From positions 62,001 to 126,000 of the forward strand of contig CAMARW010000002.1 of NCBI GenBank assembly GCA_945860865.1: a stretch of 64,000 nt of DNA, in the 5' to 3' direction. The translations under genes were made by a program, and so were the position numbers. The notes beneath the pieces are model-generated. The model made no database searches, had not been told where the DNA came from, and was given only the letters and a program-made list of their open reading frames with translations. This document shows, in pieces, positions 54,561-63,862 of the stretch. Position 1 is the first letter of the stretch; every line of letters begins with the position of its first letter. The DNA comes from Chitinophaga pinensis (GTDB lineage: Bacteria > Bacteroidota > Bacteroidia > UKL13-3).

Positions 54561-54586
54561 TAAAAAACTGCTTTCCCCTATGTTTG
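54556..54586 (+). promoter_or_regulatory. Promoter for the lipoprotein-purN transcript
   Basis: TTTG (54556-54559, overlapping the ribH stop codon), 19 nt, TATGTTTG (54579-54586): exact consensus, 16 nt before the ATG at 54603. Confidence 0.65.
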
Positions 54587-54602
54587 AACCAATAATTATT
54601 CG

Positions 54603-56105
54603 ATGAATAGCTGCAAATACATTTTCTTATCTCTTTTTATACTGGCAATTGGTGCCTGCAAAAAAGGTTTTGAAGGCACTGCCAAAATCCCAAATATGCC
54701 AGAAACCTTCATGGCTATTGATAAAATTGAACGAAGTGGCGAAAATAGATTAACAACACTCGTAGAAGCTCATTGGTGGGGCGTTTCGGAAGGTGGATTC
54801 ATAAAAGGATTCGAAATCTCTGTAGATAACCAACAAACTTGGCACTTTACCACTCGCCAAGATAGCAGCTTTTTACTAAAAATTCCTCCAGGGCAAGACA
54901 CCGCGGATATCGCTATTTATGTTAGAGCAATTGATAACGCCAACCAAACAGATGTTAGTCCAGCCTCTACCCTATTCCCCATTAAAAACTCCAAACCTGC
55001 AGTTAGGTTTATTTTTTCTAGTCCCATAGCAGGTATTCCATCTCAAAATCCCATCAATATTTTCCCCGTATTAAAATACAATATTTTTGGCGAAGACCCA
55101 GATGGAATTGATGATATTTTTCAATACGAGATCTATTTTAACGATACCCAGAGAGCGCCCTATTTATTGCCAGCCAATACAAGCTCATTTTTATTGGTTG
55201 CCAATAACCCCAAGGCAGATAGCAGCGATTGTAAAATATTTATTAATGGCAGTAATAATGCCCTTACAAATGCCGTAAAAGGTTTGAACCTACAGGCTAA
55301 TAATACGCTTTACATTAGGATTGTAGACAAAGCACTTTCAAAATCTAATTTTGTAGCTACTCCCCGCATTTGGGTAAAAAAAGTAGGCAGCGATATTTTA
55401 CTCGTAAATGCCTACACCAGCAATAAGATTTTTGTGCAAAATTATTATACTAACAACCTTAACAAAATTGGGATTAGCAATTTTGACACCCTGCAAGCCA
55501 CTGAAGTAATTGACAATAATTTTACCCAATTACAGCCCGATTTTCAGGCGCAAAATAAAGTTTTTGCCTTCTTCAAAAAGATAGTATGGTTTGGCGATGA
55601 TGCAAATTTCTCTTTTGCTTATGGGCAAAGAACTACCAATGATTTTTTTAACAATGGCGGACAATTATTTATGGCGGTTGCTATCAATTCAAATTTCGAC
55701 CCATTGTCTAACTTTTTGGATTGGACACCCATAAAAAGTTTGGTTAACCCGCCACCCGCCAGTGTATTTAGAGTGAATATAAATGCATTGGTTAGGCCAG
55801 TAATCAATAATTGGCCTGTAATAAAATCTACCGCAATTATTGCCAGTGCTAGGCCTTTTGAATTGCTAGACAACACCCCAACCATAGGTTATGATTCACT
55901 TTATTTTGGTGGAATTATTGAGAGCAAAACAGGCTTGCCACCCATTCCGTGGCAAGGAAAATCTGCGGTAATAGCCAAACGATTTAACCTAAGCAATAAG
56001 CAAACAAATTTTGTAATAAGTAGCTTGCCCTTGGAGCGATTTAATGGCAATAACAACATAGATAGTTTATTTATTAGGGTATTTAAGGAAGAATTGCAGT
56101 TTTAA
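54603..56105 (+). CDS. Uncharacterised lipoprotein, Ig/FnIII-like
   Basis: A 500-aa protein with a signal peptide and lipobox (LAIGAC, Cys 19). The first part (about 30-130) has fibronectin/Ig-like features (GFIKGFEISVDNQQTWHFTT, IYVRAIDNANQTDVSPAS). Another beta-rich domain follows, including EDPDGIDDIFQYEI. The C-terminal half has no recognised family. Probably exposed at the outer membrane. The stop TAA overlaps the purN ATG by one base, so purN translation may depend on it. Confidence 0.72.
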   Translation: MNSCKYIFLSLFILAIGACKKGFEGTAKIPNMPETFMAIDKIERSGENRLTTLVEAHWWGVSEGGFIKGFEISVDNQQTWHFTTRQDSSFLLKIPPGQDTADIAIYVRAIDNANQTDVSPASTLFPIKNSKPAVRFIFSSPIAGIPSQNPINIFPVLKYNIFGEDPDGIDDIFQYEIYFNDTQRAPYLLPANTSSFLLVANNPKADSSDCKIFINGSNNALTNAVKGLNLQANNTLYIRIVDKALSKSNFVATPRIWVKKVGSDILLVNAYTSNKIFVQNYYTNNLNKIGISNFDTLQATEVIDNNFTQLQPDFQAQNKVFAFFKKIVWFGDDANFSFAYGQRTTNDFFNNGGQLFMAVAINSNFDPLSNFLDWTPIKSLVNPPPASVFRVNINALVRPVINNWPVIKSTAIIASARPFELLDNTPTIGYDSLYFGGIIESKTGLPPIPWQGKSAVIAKRFNLSNKQTNFVISSLPLERFNGNNNIDSLFIRVFKEELQF

Positions 56106-56686
56106 TGAAACACAAGCTTGTGATTTTTGCCAGTGGTAGCGGCAGCAATGCGGTTAATGTATGTGAGCATTTTAAATTGCATCCAACCATAGAGGTAAGC
56201 GCCTTGTTTTGTAATAATCCAAATGCAGGTGTTATTGCTAAAATGAAGGCAATGAACATCCCCGTTGAAGTATTTAACCGGGAAACATTTATGCAAGAAA
56301 CAGCCTTTCTAACCCTGCTTCAAAAATACAATCCTGATATGCTTGCCTTACTCGGATTTTTATGGAAAGCACCCCATTATTTGGTTCAGGCATACCCAAA
56401 AAAAATAATTAATCTACACCCTGCACTTTTGCCAAAATTTGGAGGCAAAGGGATGTACGGGCTATTTGTGCATAAAGCGGTAAAAGAAGCCAACGAAACA
56501 AAAACAGGCATTACTTTACATTGGGTAAATGAGCAATACGATGAAGGTGAAATTATTGCCCAATTTACTTGCAACATAAATCACCTAGATACGGTTGAAA
56601 CTATAGCCCTAAAAATTCATGCTTTAGAACAAGCGCATGTTCCTAAAGTAATAGAACAAGCTATGGTACCGACTGAACCCAAATAA
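56105..56686 (+). CDS. purN: Phosphoribosylglycinamide formyltransferase
   Basis: A 193-aa enzyme transferring a formyl group from 10-formyl-THF to GAR in purine synthesis. GSGSN (11-15) is the phosphate loop, and the catalytic residues are N103, H105 (INLHPALLPKFGG) and D146 (NEQYDEGEII). It is coupled to the upstream lipoprotein gene and followed by purH after 74 bp, the next-but-one step group in the pathway. Confidence 0.95.
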   Translation: MKHKLVIFASGSGSNAVNVCEHFKLHPTIEVSALFCNNPNAGVIAKMKAMNIPVEVFNRETFMQETAFLTLLQKYNPDMLALLGFLWKAPHYLVQAYPKKIINLHPALLPKFGGKGMYGLFVHKAVKEANETKTGITLHWVNEQYDEGEIIAQFTCNINHLDTVETIALKIHALEQAHVPKVIEQAMVPTEPK

Positions 56687-56732
56687 AAATATTTTTTCTG
56701 CAACAACATAGCTTTTTGTAGAGAAGGTTTCC

Positions 56733-56740
56733 TACCTTTG
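56733..56740 (+). promoter_or_regulatory. Candidate -7 element of purH
   Basis: TACCTTTG, exact TAnnTTTG, 20 nt before the purH ATG. The closest TTTG (56715-56718) is spaced 14 nt, so the -33 is weak. Confidence 0.45.
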
Positions 56741-56760
56741 CGGGTAACAAACTTTATTAC

Positions 56761-58287
56761 ATGCAAGCGCAACAAAAAATTTCAACCGCCTTAATTTCAG
56801 TCTTTTACAAAGACGGCCTCGCTCCTATTGTGCAATCGTTAAACCGATTGGGTGTTACCTTGTACTCTACAGGTGGAACCCAAACGTTTATAGAAAATTT
56901 AGGTATACCGGTTATAGCTGTTGAAAAAATTACAGGCTATCCTAGTATTTTAGGTGGCCGAGTTAAAACCCTACATCCAAAAGTATTTGGAGGCATTTTG
57001 GCGCGCAGAGACTTGGCTCAAGACATGGAAGAAATTGCCCAATATGAAATTCCACTTTTTGATTTGGTGATGGTAGATTTGTATCCTTTTGAAGAAACTT
57101 TAGCCCAAACCACCGATGAATCAGCCATTATCGAAAAAATAGATATTGGTGGCGTTTCATTAATAAGAGCAGCAGCCAAAAACTTTAAACATAGCCTTAT
57201 TGTATCACATGTAAATCAATATGCTGCACTACAACAAATAATAGACCAACAAGAAGGAAATACCGAAATAAACGAACGTAAACATTTTGCTTCATTGGCT
57301 TTTAGTGTTACCTCACAATACGATACATCCATTGCAAACTATTTTCAATCTGGCCATAACCAACAAGCATTTAAAGTAAGTTTCAATCACGGTAATAGTT
57401 TAAGATATGGAGAAAATCCGCATCAAAAAGGATTTTATTTTGGACAGTTAAACGATTTTTTAACCGTATTGCATGGCAAAGAGTTATCTTATAATAACCT
57501 ATTAGATGTAGATGCAGCAGCTAATTTACTAGCAGATTTTTGTGAACCAACTGTAGCCATAATAAAACACAACAATCCTTGCGGCGTTGCATCGAGGCCA
57601 TCGATTTTAGAAGCATGGAAAGATGCATTGGCAGGCGACCCAGTTTCAGCATTTGGAGGTATTATTGCCTTAAACCAACCAGTAACACTGGCTTTGGCTG
57701 AAGAAATGGATAAGATTTTTTTAGAGGTTTTAATTGCTCCTGCCTACGATAAAGATGCCTTGGCACTTTTAAAAGGAAAGAAAAACCGCATCATATTGCA
57801 GCAAAATGGCACATTGCCAGCCACACAAACTATTCGCTCTGTATTAAATGGCGTTTTGGTTCAAGACAGAGATTTGAAAGTTTTGTCAGCATCAGATTTG
57901 AAATTAATGGGCAGCACTGTTGCAACAGCTAACGAAATTGAAGATTTGCTTTTTGCAGATAAAATTGCCAAACACACCAAATCTAACACCATTGTATTAG
58001 TTAAAAACAAGCAATTATTAGGCATAGGTTGTGGACAAACATCTAGGGTTGATGCTTTGAAGCAAGCCATTGCTAAAGCACAAGGTTTTGGTTTTAATTT
58101 AAAAGACACCAGTATGGCCAGTGATGCTTTTTTTCCCTTTCCAGATTGTGTTGAAATAGCCTTTAATGCCGGCATTAAAAATGTAATTCAACCGGGTGGA
58201 TCAATAAAAGATGATGCCTCCATAACCTTTTGCGAAGACCATAAAATGCCAATGTATTTTAGCGGAATTAGACATTTTAAACATTAA
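56761..58287 (+). CDS. purH: Bifunctional AICAR formyltransferase / IMP cyclohydrolase
   Basis: A 508-aa enzyme of the last two purine steps. The N-terminal MGS-like IMP cyclohydrolase domain (about 1-190) includes LYSTGGTQTFIENLG, GRVKTLHPKVFGGIL and the MVDLYPFEETL stretch. The C-terminal transformylase domain (about 195-508) has SLRYGENPHQKGFYFG, the catalytic Lys-His of IIKHNNPCGVAS, DPVSAFGGIIALN, and the closing DAFFPFPDCVEIAF and IQPGGSIKDD. Full length for the family. Confidence 0.97.
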   Translation: MQAQQKISTALISVFYKDGLAPIVQSLNRLGVTLYSTGGTQTFIENLGIPVIAVEKITGYPSILGGRVKTLHPKVFGGILARRDLAQDMEEIAQYEIPLFDLVMVDLYPFEETLAQTTDESAIIEKIDIGGVSLIRAAAKNFKHSLIVSHVNQYAALQQIIDQQEGNTEINERKHFASLAFSVTSQYDTSIANYFQSGHNQQAFKVSFNHGNSLRYGENPHQKGFYFGQLNDFLTVLHGKELSYNNLLDVDAAANLLADFCEPTVAIIKHNNPCGVASRPSILEAWKDALAGDPVSAFGGIIALNQPVTLALAEEMDKIFLEVLIAPAYDKDALALLKGKKNRIILQQNGTLPATQTIRSVLNGVLVQDRDLKVLSASDLKLMGSTVATANEIEDLLFADKIAKHTKSNTIVLVKNKQLLGIGCGQTSRVDALKQAIAKAQGFGFNLKDTSMASDAFFPFPDCVEIAFNAGIKNVIQPGGSIKDDASITFCEDHKMPMYFSGIRHFKH

Positions 58288-58366
58288 TTATAAACAATTA
58301 CTTCTTTTAAATTAAAAAATACTATTTTGCAATAGTTTCAATTTTGATAGGGAGAACTAGAATTTC

Positions 58367-59389
58367 ATGGGCGCATTTAGCTTTTTAACACAAGACTTAG
58401 CCATTGACCTGGGTACGGCCAACACGCTAATTATACACAAAGACCAAGTAGTGGTAGATGAACCATCTATCATTGCTATTAATCGGAGAAACGGAAACGT
58501 AATTGCGGTTGGTAGTCAGGCACAACAGATGCATGGAAAAGTGCACGAAGATATTAAAACAATTAGACCCTTAAAGGATGGTGTAATTGCAGACTTCCAA
58601 GCGGCAGAGCATATGATTAGGGGCATGATAGACATGATACCTAAAACCAGCAAATTGATTAAACCACAACAGCGCATGGTAATCTGTATTCCATCTGGCA
58701 TTACAGAGGTTGAAAAAAGAGCAGTAAAAGATTCAGCTGAAAGAGCAGGAGCTAAAGAGGTTTATCTAATACATGAACCAATGGCAGCAGCTATAGGAAT
58801 TGGCATAGATGTATTTGAGCCAATGGGAAATATGATTATTGATATTGGCGGAGGTACCACTGAAATTGCTGTAATTGCTCTTGCAGGAATCGTTTGTGAT
58901 CAATCTATTAGAGTGGCTGGCGACGAGTTTACTGAAGATATTTTAGATTACATGCGTAGGCAACACAACCTGCTAGTTGGTGAAAGAACAGCTGAAAGAA
59001 TTAAAATTGAAGTTGGCTCAGCCCTGCCAGAATTAGATAATCCACCACCAGATTTTGCTGTAAATGGTAGAGATTTAATGACTGGTATTCCTAAACAAAT
59101 AACCGTTAGTTACTCAGAAATTGCCTCAGCTTTAGATAAATCTATCTCAAAAATTGAAGAGGCAATTCTAAGGGCATTAGAGTTAACGCCACCTGAGTTA
59201 TCAGCAGATATTTACTCAACTGGATTGTATTTAACTGGAGGTGGTGCCTTACTTAGAGGCTTAGATAAGCGTATTGCTACAAAAACCAAATTACCCGTTC
59301 ATGTGGCAGAAGATCCATTAAGAGCTGTTGTTAGAGGTACAGGTATGGCCCTAAAGAATTTGAGTAATCACAAGTTTTTAATGACCTAA
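58367..59389 (+). CDS. mreB: Rod shape-determining protein MreB
   Basis: A 340-aa bacterial actin that organises lateral wall synthesis. The actin ATPase motifs are present: phosphate-1 AIDLGTANTLI, connect-1 VYLIHEPMAAAIGIGIDV, phosphate-2 MIIDIGGGTTEIAVIAL and adenosine YLTGGGALLRGLDKR. First gene of mreB-mreC-mreD-mrdA-rodA. Indicates a rod-shaped cell. Confidence 0.98.
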   Translation: MGAFSFLTQDLAIDLGTANTLIIHKDQVVVDEPSIIAINRRNGNVIAVGSQAQQMHGKVHEDIKTIRPLKDGVIADFQAAEHMIRGMIDMIPKTSKLIKPQQRMVICIPSGITEVEKRAVKDSAERAGAKEVYLIHEPMAAAIGIGIDVFEPMGNMIIDIGGGTTEIAVIALAGIVCDQSIRVAGDEFTEDILDYMRRQHNLLVGERTAERIKIEVGSALPELDNPPPDFAVNGRDLMTGIPKQITVSYSEIASALDKSISKIEEAILRALELTPPELSADIYSTGLYLTGGGALLRGLDKRIATKTKLPVHVAEDPLRAVVRGTGMALKNLSNHKFLMT

Positions 59390-59435
59390 TAATAAATTTT
59401 GGTCTGAACCCAAATTTGGATAGCAAAAAGAAGAC

Positions 59436-60269
59436 ATGAGAAACCTGATATTCTTTTTTTACAAATACTACACATTCATTCTCTTCTTTGTGCTTGAATT
59501 ATTTTCTTTTGTAATTTTATACCAATACAACCATTACCAGCGAGCTAGTTTTTTAAATTATACAGGTGGTATGGCAAGTGGATTTTACGAAACGGTTAAT
59601 AGCACTACCAATTATTTTGGCTTGCGTAATATGAATGATAGTTTGATGTCGGAAAATGCACGTTTACGCTCACAAATGCTAAATGCCTATTACCAAAATG
59701 GATTTACCCAAACTTCCATAAGCGATACACTCTACAAACAACAGTATGATTATATCTCGGCTAATGTTGTTAATAATTCGGTGAGCAAACGCAACAACTA
59801 TATAACCATAGACAAAGGTAGCAAACACGGAATTAAACCTGATATGGGAGTAATAGGAAGTAATGGAGTTGTGGGAATTGTTACCAGTGTTTCATCTCAT
59901 TTTTCTACTGTTCGTTCTGCACTTAATGCCAACACTAAAATTAGTTGTATGGTTCAAAAAAACAATGCCTTTGGATCATTAGAATGGAATGGAGACGACC
60001 CTAAATTTTCTAGCTTAAAATACGTTAATAAACACGTACCTATTACTACCAACGACCCAATTGTAACAAGTAATTTTTCAATGCTTTTTCCGGAAGGTTT
60101 ACCTGTAGGAAAAATATATGCCCATAGCATTGATGCAAGTGATAATTTTCACTCTATAAAAGTAGAATTATATACAGATTTTGCCACACTAAAAAATGTA
60201 TATGTTATTAGAAATATTTTTAAAGACGAGCAACAAATGCTTCAAAATAATTTAAAAGGTGATCATTGA
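59436..60269 (+). CDS. mreC: Rod shape-determining protein MreC
   Basis: A 277-aa bitopic protein: one N-terminal membrane helix (about 10-28), a short coiled coil (about 58-75, MNDSLMSENARLRSQML) and a periplasmic double beta-barrel (about 90-265; NYITIDKGSKHGIKPDMGVI, GVVGIVTSVSSHFSTVRS). It links MreB/MreD to the penicillin-binding proteins. Overlaps mreD by 11 bp. Confidence 0.95.
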   Translation: MRNLIFFFYKYYTFILFFVLELFSFVILYQYNHYQRASFLNYTGGMASGFYETVNSTTNYFGLRNMNDSLMSENARLRSQMLNAYYQNGFTQTSISDTLYKQQYDYISANVVNNSVSKRNNYITIDKGSKHGIKPDMGVIGSNGVVGIVTSVSSHFSTVRSALNANTKISCMVQKNNAFGSLEWNGDDPKFSSLKYVNKHVPITTNDPIVTSNFSMLFPEGLPVGKIYAHSIDASDNFHSIKVELYTDFATLKNVYVIRNIFKDEQQMLQNNLKGDH

Positions 60270-60777
60270 TTTTTTAACATTTATTATACGTTTTGTTTTC
60301 ATTATTTTGATCCAACTATTGGTAATCAATAATATTGAATTAGACACCTATTTAAACCCTTATATCTATATCGTTTTTATATTAAGTTTGCCAGTAACCA
60401 TGAAACCTTGGATGGTTGTAAGTCTTTCCTTTTTCACAGGCTTGGTAATGGATACTTTTAGCAGTACGCCTGGTTTACACATGGCAGCTTCTGGATTTGT
60501 TGGTTATTTCAGAAACTTTTATCTAGAGTTTGCTTGCAGCAAAGAAGACTTTGAAAAACAAATCTCACCTGCTATTTCTTCAAAAGGTTTTGTTTGGTTT
60601 ACGGTATACGCGCTGTTACTAACTCTTCTGCATCATACCGTTTTATTCTACCTTGAAATATACAGTTTAAATGAATTCTTTAGAACATTTTTTAGAGTAA
60701 TATCAAGTACCCTATTCAGTGTTTTAATTATCGTTATTAGTCAGCTTTTATTTTTCAAAAATAAAGAAAGCAGATAG
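60259..60777 (+). CDS. mreD: Rod shape-determining protein MreD
   Basis: A 172-aa integral membrane protein with about five helices, starting at GTG 60259 inside the end of mreC. The segment GLVMDTFSSTPGLHMAASGFV is the conserved MreD region. The stop is directly followed by the mrdA ATG with no gap. Confidence 0.9.
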   Translation: MIIDFLTFIIRFVFIILIQLLVINNIELDTYLNPYIYIVFILSLPVTMKPWMVVSLSFFTGLVMDTFSSTPGLHMAASGFVGYFRNFYLEFACSKEDFEKQISPAISSKGFVWFTVYALLLTLLHHTVLFYLEIYSLNEFFRTFFRVISSTLFSVLIIVISQLLFFKNKESR

Positions 60778-62616
60778 ATGAATAGCAGTAGCAAACCAAA
60801 AATCCTACTCATCATTTTTATTGGTGTAGCATTGGTGTATATAAGTAGGCTATTTTATTTGCAAGTAGTTGATTCTAGTTATGTTTTTTATGCGCAAAAT
60901 AATGTTTTACAAGAGCAAACTATTTACCCTGCCCGAGGCCTTATATATGATAGAAATGGTGAGCTCTTAGTTTACAATGATGCAATTTATGATTTATCTG
61001 TTATTCCTGATCAAATTAAAAACCTAGACACAATAGAATTTTGTAAAGTATTAAATATAAGCAAAGAGGAGTTTATAGCCACTTTTGCCCGTTTAAAAAG
61101 ACAAAAAGGATATAGCAGATGGAAACCCATCGTATTTCAGAGACAAATTACCATTCCAACGTATGCTGCATTTCAAGAAAAGCTTTTCGATTTTCAAGGA
61201 TTTTTTGTAGAAGTGCGAACCGATAGAAAATATAAACACAGCAACGCTGCCCATGTAATGGGATATATCGGAGAAGTAACAGAAAAAGACATCGACAAGA
61301 GCGATGGTTACTATCGCATGGGAGATTTTATTGGGATAAGCGGAGTGGAGCGCATTTATGAGAAAGACTTGGGTGGCATAAAAGGCACTCGATATGTTTT
61401 AGTTGATAGTAAAAATAGAACACAAGGCAGATACAAAAATGGCGAATTTGATACTGCTGCTATTGCAGGTAAAGACATTCACTTAAGTATAAACCAAGAA
61501 TTACAAGCCTTGGGCGAGGCTTTATTGCAAAACAAAACAGGTAGTGTAGTTGCTATTGAACCCAGAACGGGTGAGGTATTGGCCTTGGTAAGTTCACCCT
61601 CTTATGACCCCAATTTAATGGTGGGCAGAGAACGTGGAAATAGGTATATGGAATTACTTAAAGACCCCAGTAAACCTTTATTTAACAGGCCCATTTCTGC
61701 CCCTTATCCTCCTGGATCTATTTTTAAAATAATAGTTGGTTTAATGGGCCAACAAGAAAAAGTACTCAGTCCAAATACCACTTATGGTTGTAACCATGGA
61801 TACTTGTTTGTAGGTTGCCACCCTCACGGTTCGCCACTTGCTTTAAGAGGCGCCATTGCGGTTAGTTGCAATGCCTATTTTTGCCAGGTATACCGAAGCA
61901 TTGTAAACAACCCAAAGTATAAACATGTAGAAGATGCCTACACAGAATTCTATAAACACGCCTATAGTTTTGGAATGGGCCATGCCCTGGGAATTGATTT
62001 ATTTGGCGAAGGTGCCGGTGTACTTAAGCCAGCAACCTATTTTGATAAAATATATGGCAGGCATAGGTGGCAAGCACTAACAACCATTTCTATGGGAATT
62101 GGACAAGGAGAATTGGGTATAACTCCACTTCAAATGGCCAATGCAACTGCTGCTATTGCCAATAGAGGTTATTTTTATACACCACATATTGTAAAAAAAA
62201 TAAACCACAGGGCAAATCCTAATCCAAAATATACAACAAAGAATTGGACAACCATAGATACTTCTTACTTTTCAGTAATGATAGATGGCATGCATGATGT
62301 TATAGAAAATGGAACCGCAAGAATAGCCAAAATTCCAGGAATTGAAGTATGCGGCAAAACAGGAACAGCGCAAAACCCTCACGGTAAAGACCACTCTATT
62401 TTCTTTGCCTTTGCACCCAAAACCAATCCTAAAATTGCTATTGCGGTGGTGGTTGAAAACTCGGGATTTGGGGCAACTTGGGCAGCACCTATTGCCAGCT
62501 TAATGATGGAGCAATACCTAACGGGTAAGCACGATACACGGAAAGCACTTTTAGAAAGAATGTTAAACGGAAACTTAAACCATAGAAATGATAGCGCCAG
62601 ATTTAAAACCAAGTAG
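60778..62616 (+). CDS. mrdA: Penicillin-binding protein 2 (elongasome transpeptidase)
   Basis: A 612-aa class B PBP. One N-terminal transmembrane helix (about 7-25), a pedestal/dimerisation domain with RGLIYDRNGELLVYN, then the transpeptidase domain with SxxK in YPPGSIFKIIVG, SxN in AVSCNAYF and KTG in VCGKTGTAQNP. It crosslinks lateral-wall peptidoglycan with RodA. Its last 29 bp overlap the rodA start. Confidence 0.97.
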   Translation: MNSSSKPKILLIIFIGVALVYISRLFYLQVVDSSYVFYAQNNVLQEQTIYPARGLIYDRNGELLVYNDAIYDLSVIPDQIKNLDTIEFCKVLNISKEEFIATFARLKRQKGYSRWKPIVFQRQITIPTYAAFQEKLFDFQGFFVEVRTDRKYKHSNAAHVMGYIGEVTEKDIDKSDGYYRMGDFIGISGVERIYEKDLGGIKGTRYVLVDSKNRTQGRYKNGEFDTAAIAGKDIHLSINQELQALGEALLQNKTGSVVAIEPRTGEVLALVSSPSYDPNLMVGRERGNRYMELLKDPSKPLFNRPISAPYPPGSIFKIIVGLMGQQEKVLSPNTTYGCNHGYLFVGCHPHGSPLALRGAIAVSCNAYFCQVYRSIVNNPKYKHVEDAYTEFYKHAYSFGMGHALGIDLFGEGAGVLKPATYFDKIYGRHRWQALTTISMGIGQGELGITPLQMANATAAIANRGYFYTPHIVKKINHRANPNPKYTTKNWTTIDTSYFSVMIDGMHDVIENGTARIAKIPGIEVCGKTGTAQNPHGKDHSIFFAFAPKTNPKIAIAVVVENSGFGATWAAPIASLMMEQYLTGKHDTRKALLERMLNGNLNHRNDSARFKTK

Positions 62617-63862
62617 GATAGATTGGATAACCCTAGCGCTTTATTACTTTTTGGTAATAGTTGGCTTGTTGTGTGTATACGCATCCGTTTTCAAGGAAAC
62701 CAACCCCAATATTTGGGACACCAGCCAAAATTATGGAAGACAACTTATATGGATAGCTATTTCATCTTTCCTTGGCCTTATGATTTTATTAATAGATGAG
62801 AAATTTTTCTTTGCCTTTGCTTACCCTATTTATACCATAAGTGTATTACTACTTATTGCTGTATTACTAGCAGGAACTACGGTAAAAGGCTCTTCTAGCT
62901 GGATAGAAATTGGGAGTTTTAGGATGCAACCAGCCGAATTTGCTAAGTTTGGAACAGCTCTAGCACTCGCAAGATTCTTAAGTGGTTACAATGTAGATTT
63001 TGAAAAAGATAAAAAAATACAATGGATTAGTGCCGCAATTATCTTAGCACCTATGACTATCATTCTTTTTCAGAATGAAACGGGTTCTACACTTGTATTT
63101 ACCTCTTTTATTTTTGTTTTGTACCGTGAAGGTTTACCCGGATGGATTTTATTTGCGGGTTTTATGCTCATTGTGTTATCTATTTTAGCTTTATTAATTC
63201 AACCCTTGTATATTATTATTGCTTTGGTAGTATTGGCTAGCTTGTTCTTATATTTTGTTCGCAGAACCAATCAGCTTATTGCTATTACGGTTGGAGCAAT
63301 TGTGTTGGCAGGACTAATGGTTAGCAGTATTGATTACGTTTTTGAAAACGTTATGCAAGCACATCAGCGCACACGTATTAATGTTTTGTTGGGTAAAGAA
63401 GTAGATATTAAAGGGGCTGGATACAATGTACAACAATCTAAAATTGCAATTGGAAGTGGTGGTTTTTGGGGCAAAGGCTTTTTACAGGGAACACAGAATA
63501 AGTTTAGATTTGTACCAGAACAAAGCACAGATTTTATCTTTTGTACGGTTGGTGAGGAATTTGGGTTTATGGGCTCAGTGCTTTTTGTTACTGTATATAT
63601 ATATTTACTATATAGGCTTTTAATGATGGCAGAACGACAGCGGCATAAGTTCAATCGAATATATGGCTATAGCGTGGTAAGTATTTTGTTTTTTCACTTT
63701 TTAATTAATGTTGGCATGACCTTAGGTATTATGCCAGTAATTGGTATTCCGCTGCCCTTTATTAGCTACGGTGGTTCTGCTTTATTAAGCTTTACTATTC
63801 TTCTCTTTATCTTTATAAGACTTGATGCTAATCGTGTAAACGAATTGCGCAATTTTTCTTAA
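62588..63862 (+). CDS. rodA: RodA, SEDS peptidoglycan glycosyltransferase
   Basis: A 424-aa SEDS-family protein with about ten membrane helices. Typical segments: RMQPAEFAKFGTALALARFL, QNETGSTLVF (with the conserved Glu region), FLQGTQNKFRFVPEQSTDFIF and GIPLPFISYGGSALLSF at the end. It polymerises glycan strands with PBP2. Start ATG 62588 lies inside mrdA. Last gene of the operon, and its stop overlaps the aat stop on the other strand. Confidence 0.97.
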   Translation: MIAPDLKPSRIDWITLALYYFLVIVGLLCVYASVFKETNPNIWDTSQNYGRQLIWIAISSFLGLMILLIDEKFFFAFAYPIYTISVLLLIAVLLAGTTVKGSSSWIEIGSFRMQPAEFAKFGTALALARFLSGYNVDFEKDKKIQWISAAIILAPMTIILFQNETGSTLVFTSFIFVLYREGLPGWILFAGFMLIVLSILALLIQPLYIIIALVVLASLFLYFVRRTNQLIAITVGAIVLAGLMVSSIDYVFENVMQAHQRTRINVLLGKEVDIKGAGYNVQQSKIAIGSGGFWGKGFLQGTQNKFRFVPEQSTDFIFCTVGEEFGFMGSVLFVTVYIYLLYRLLMMAERQRHKFNRIYGYSVVSILFFHFLINVGMTLGIMPVIGIPLPFISYGGSALLSFTILLFIFIRLDANRVNELRNFS

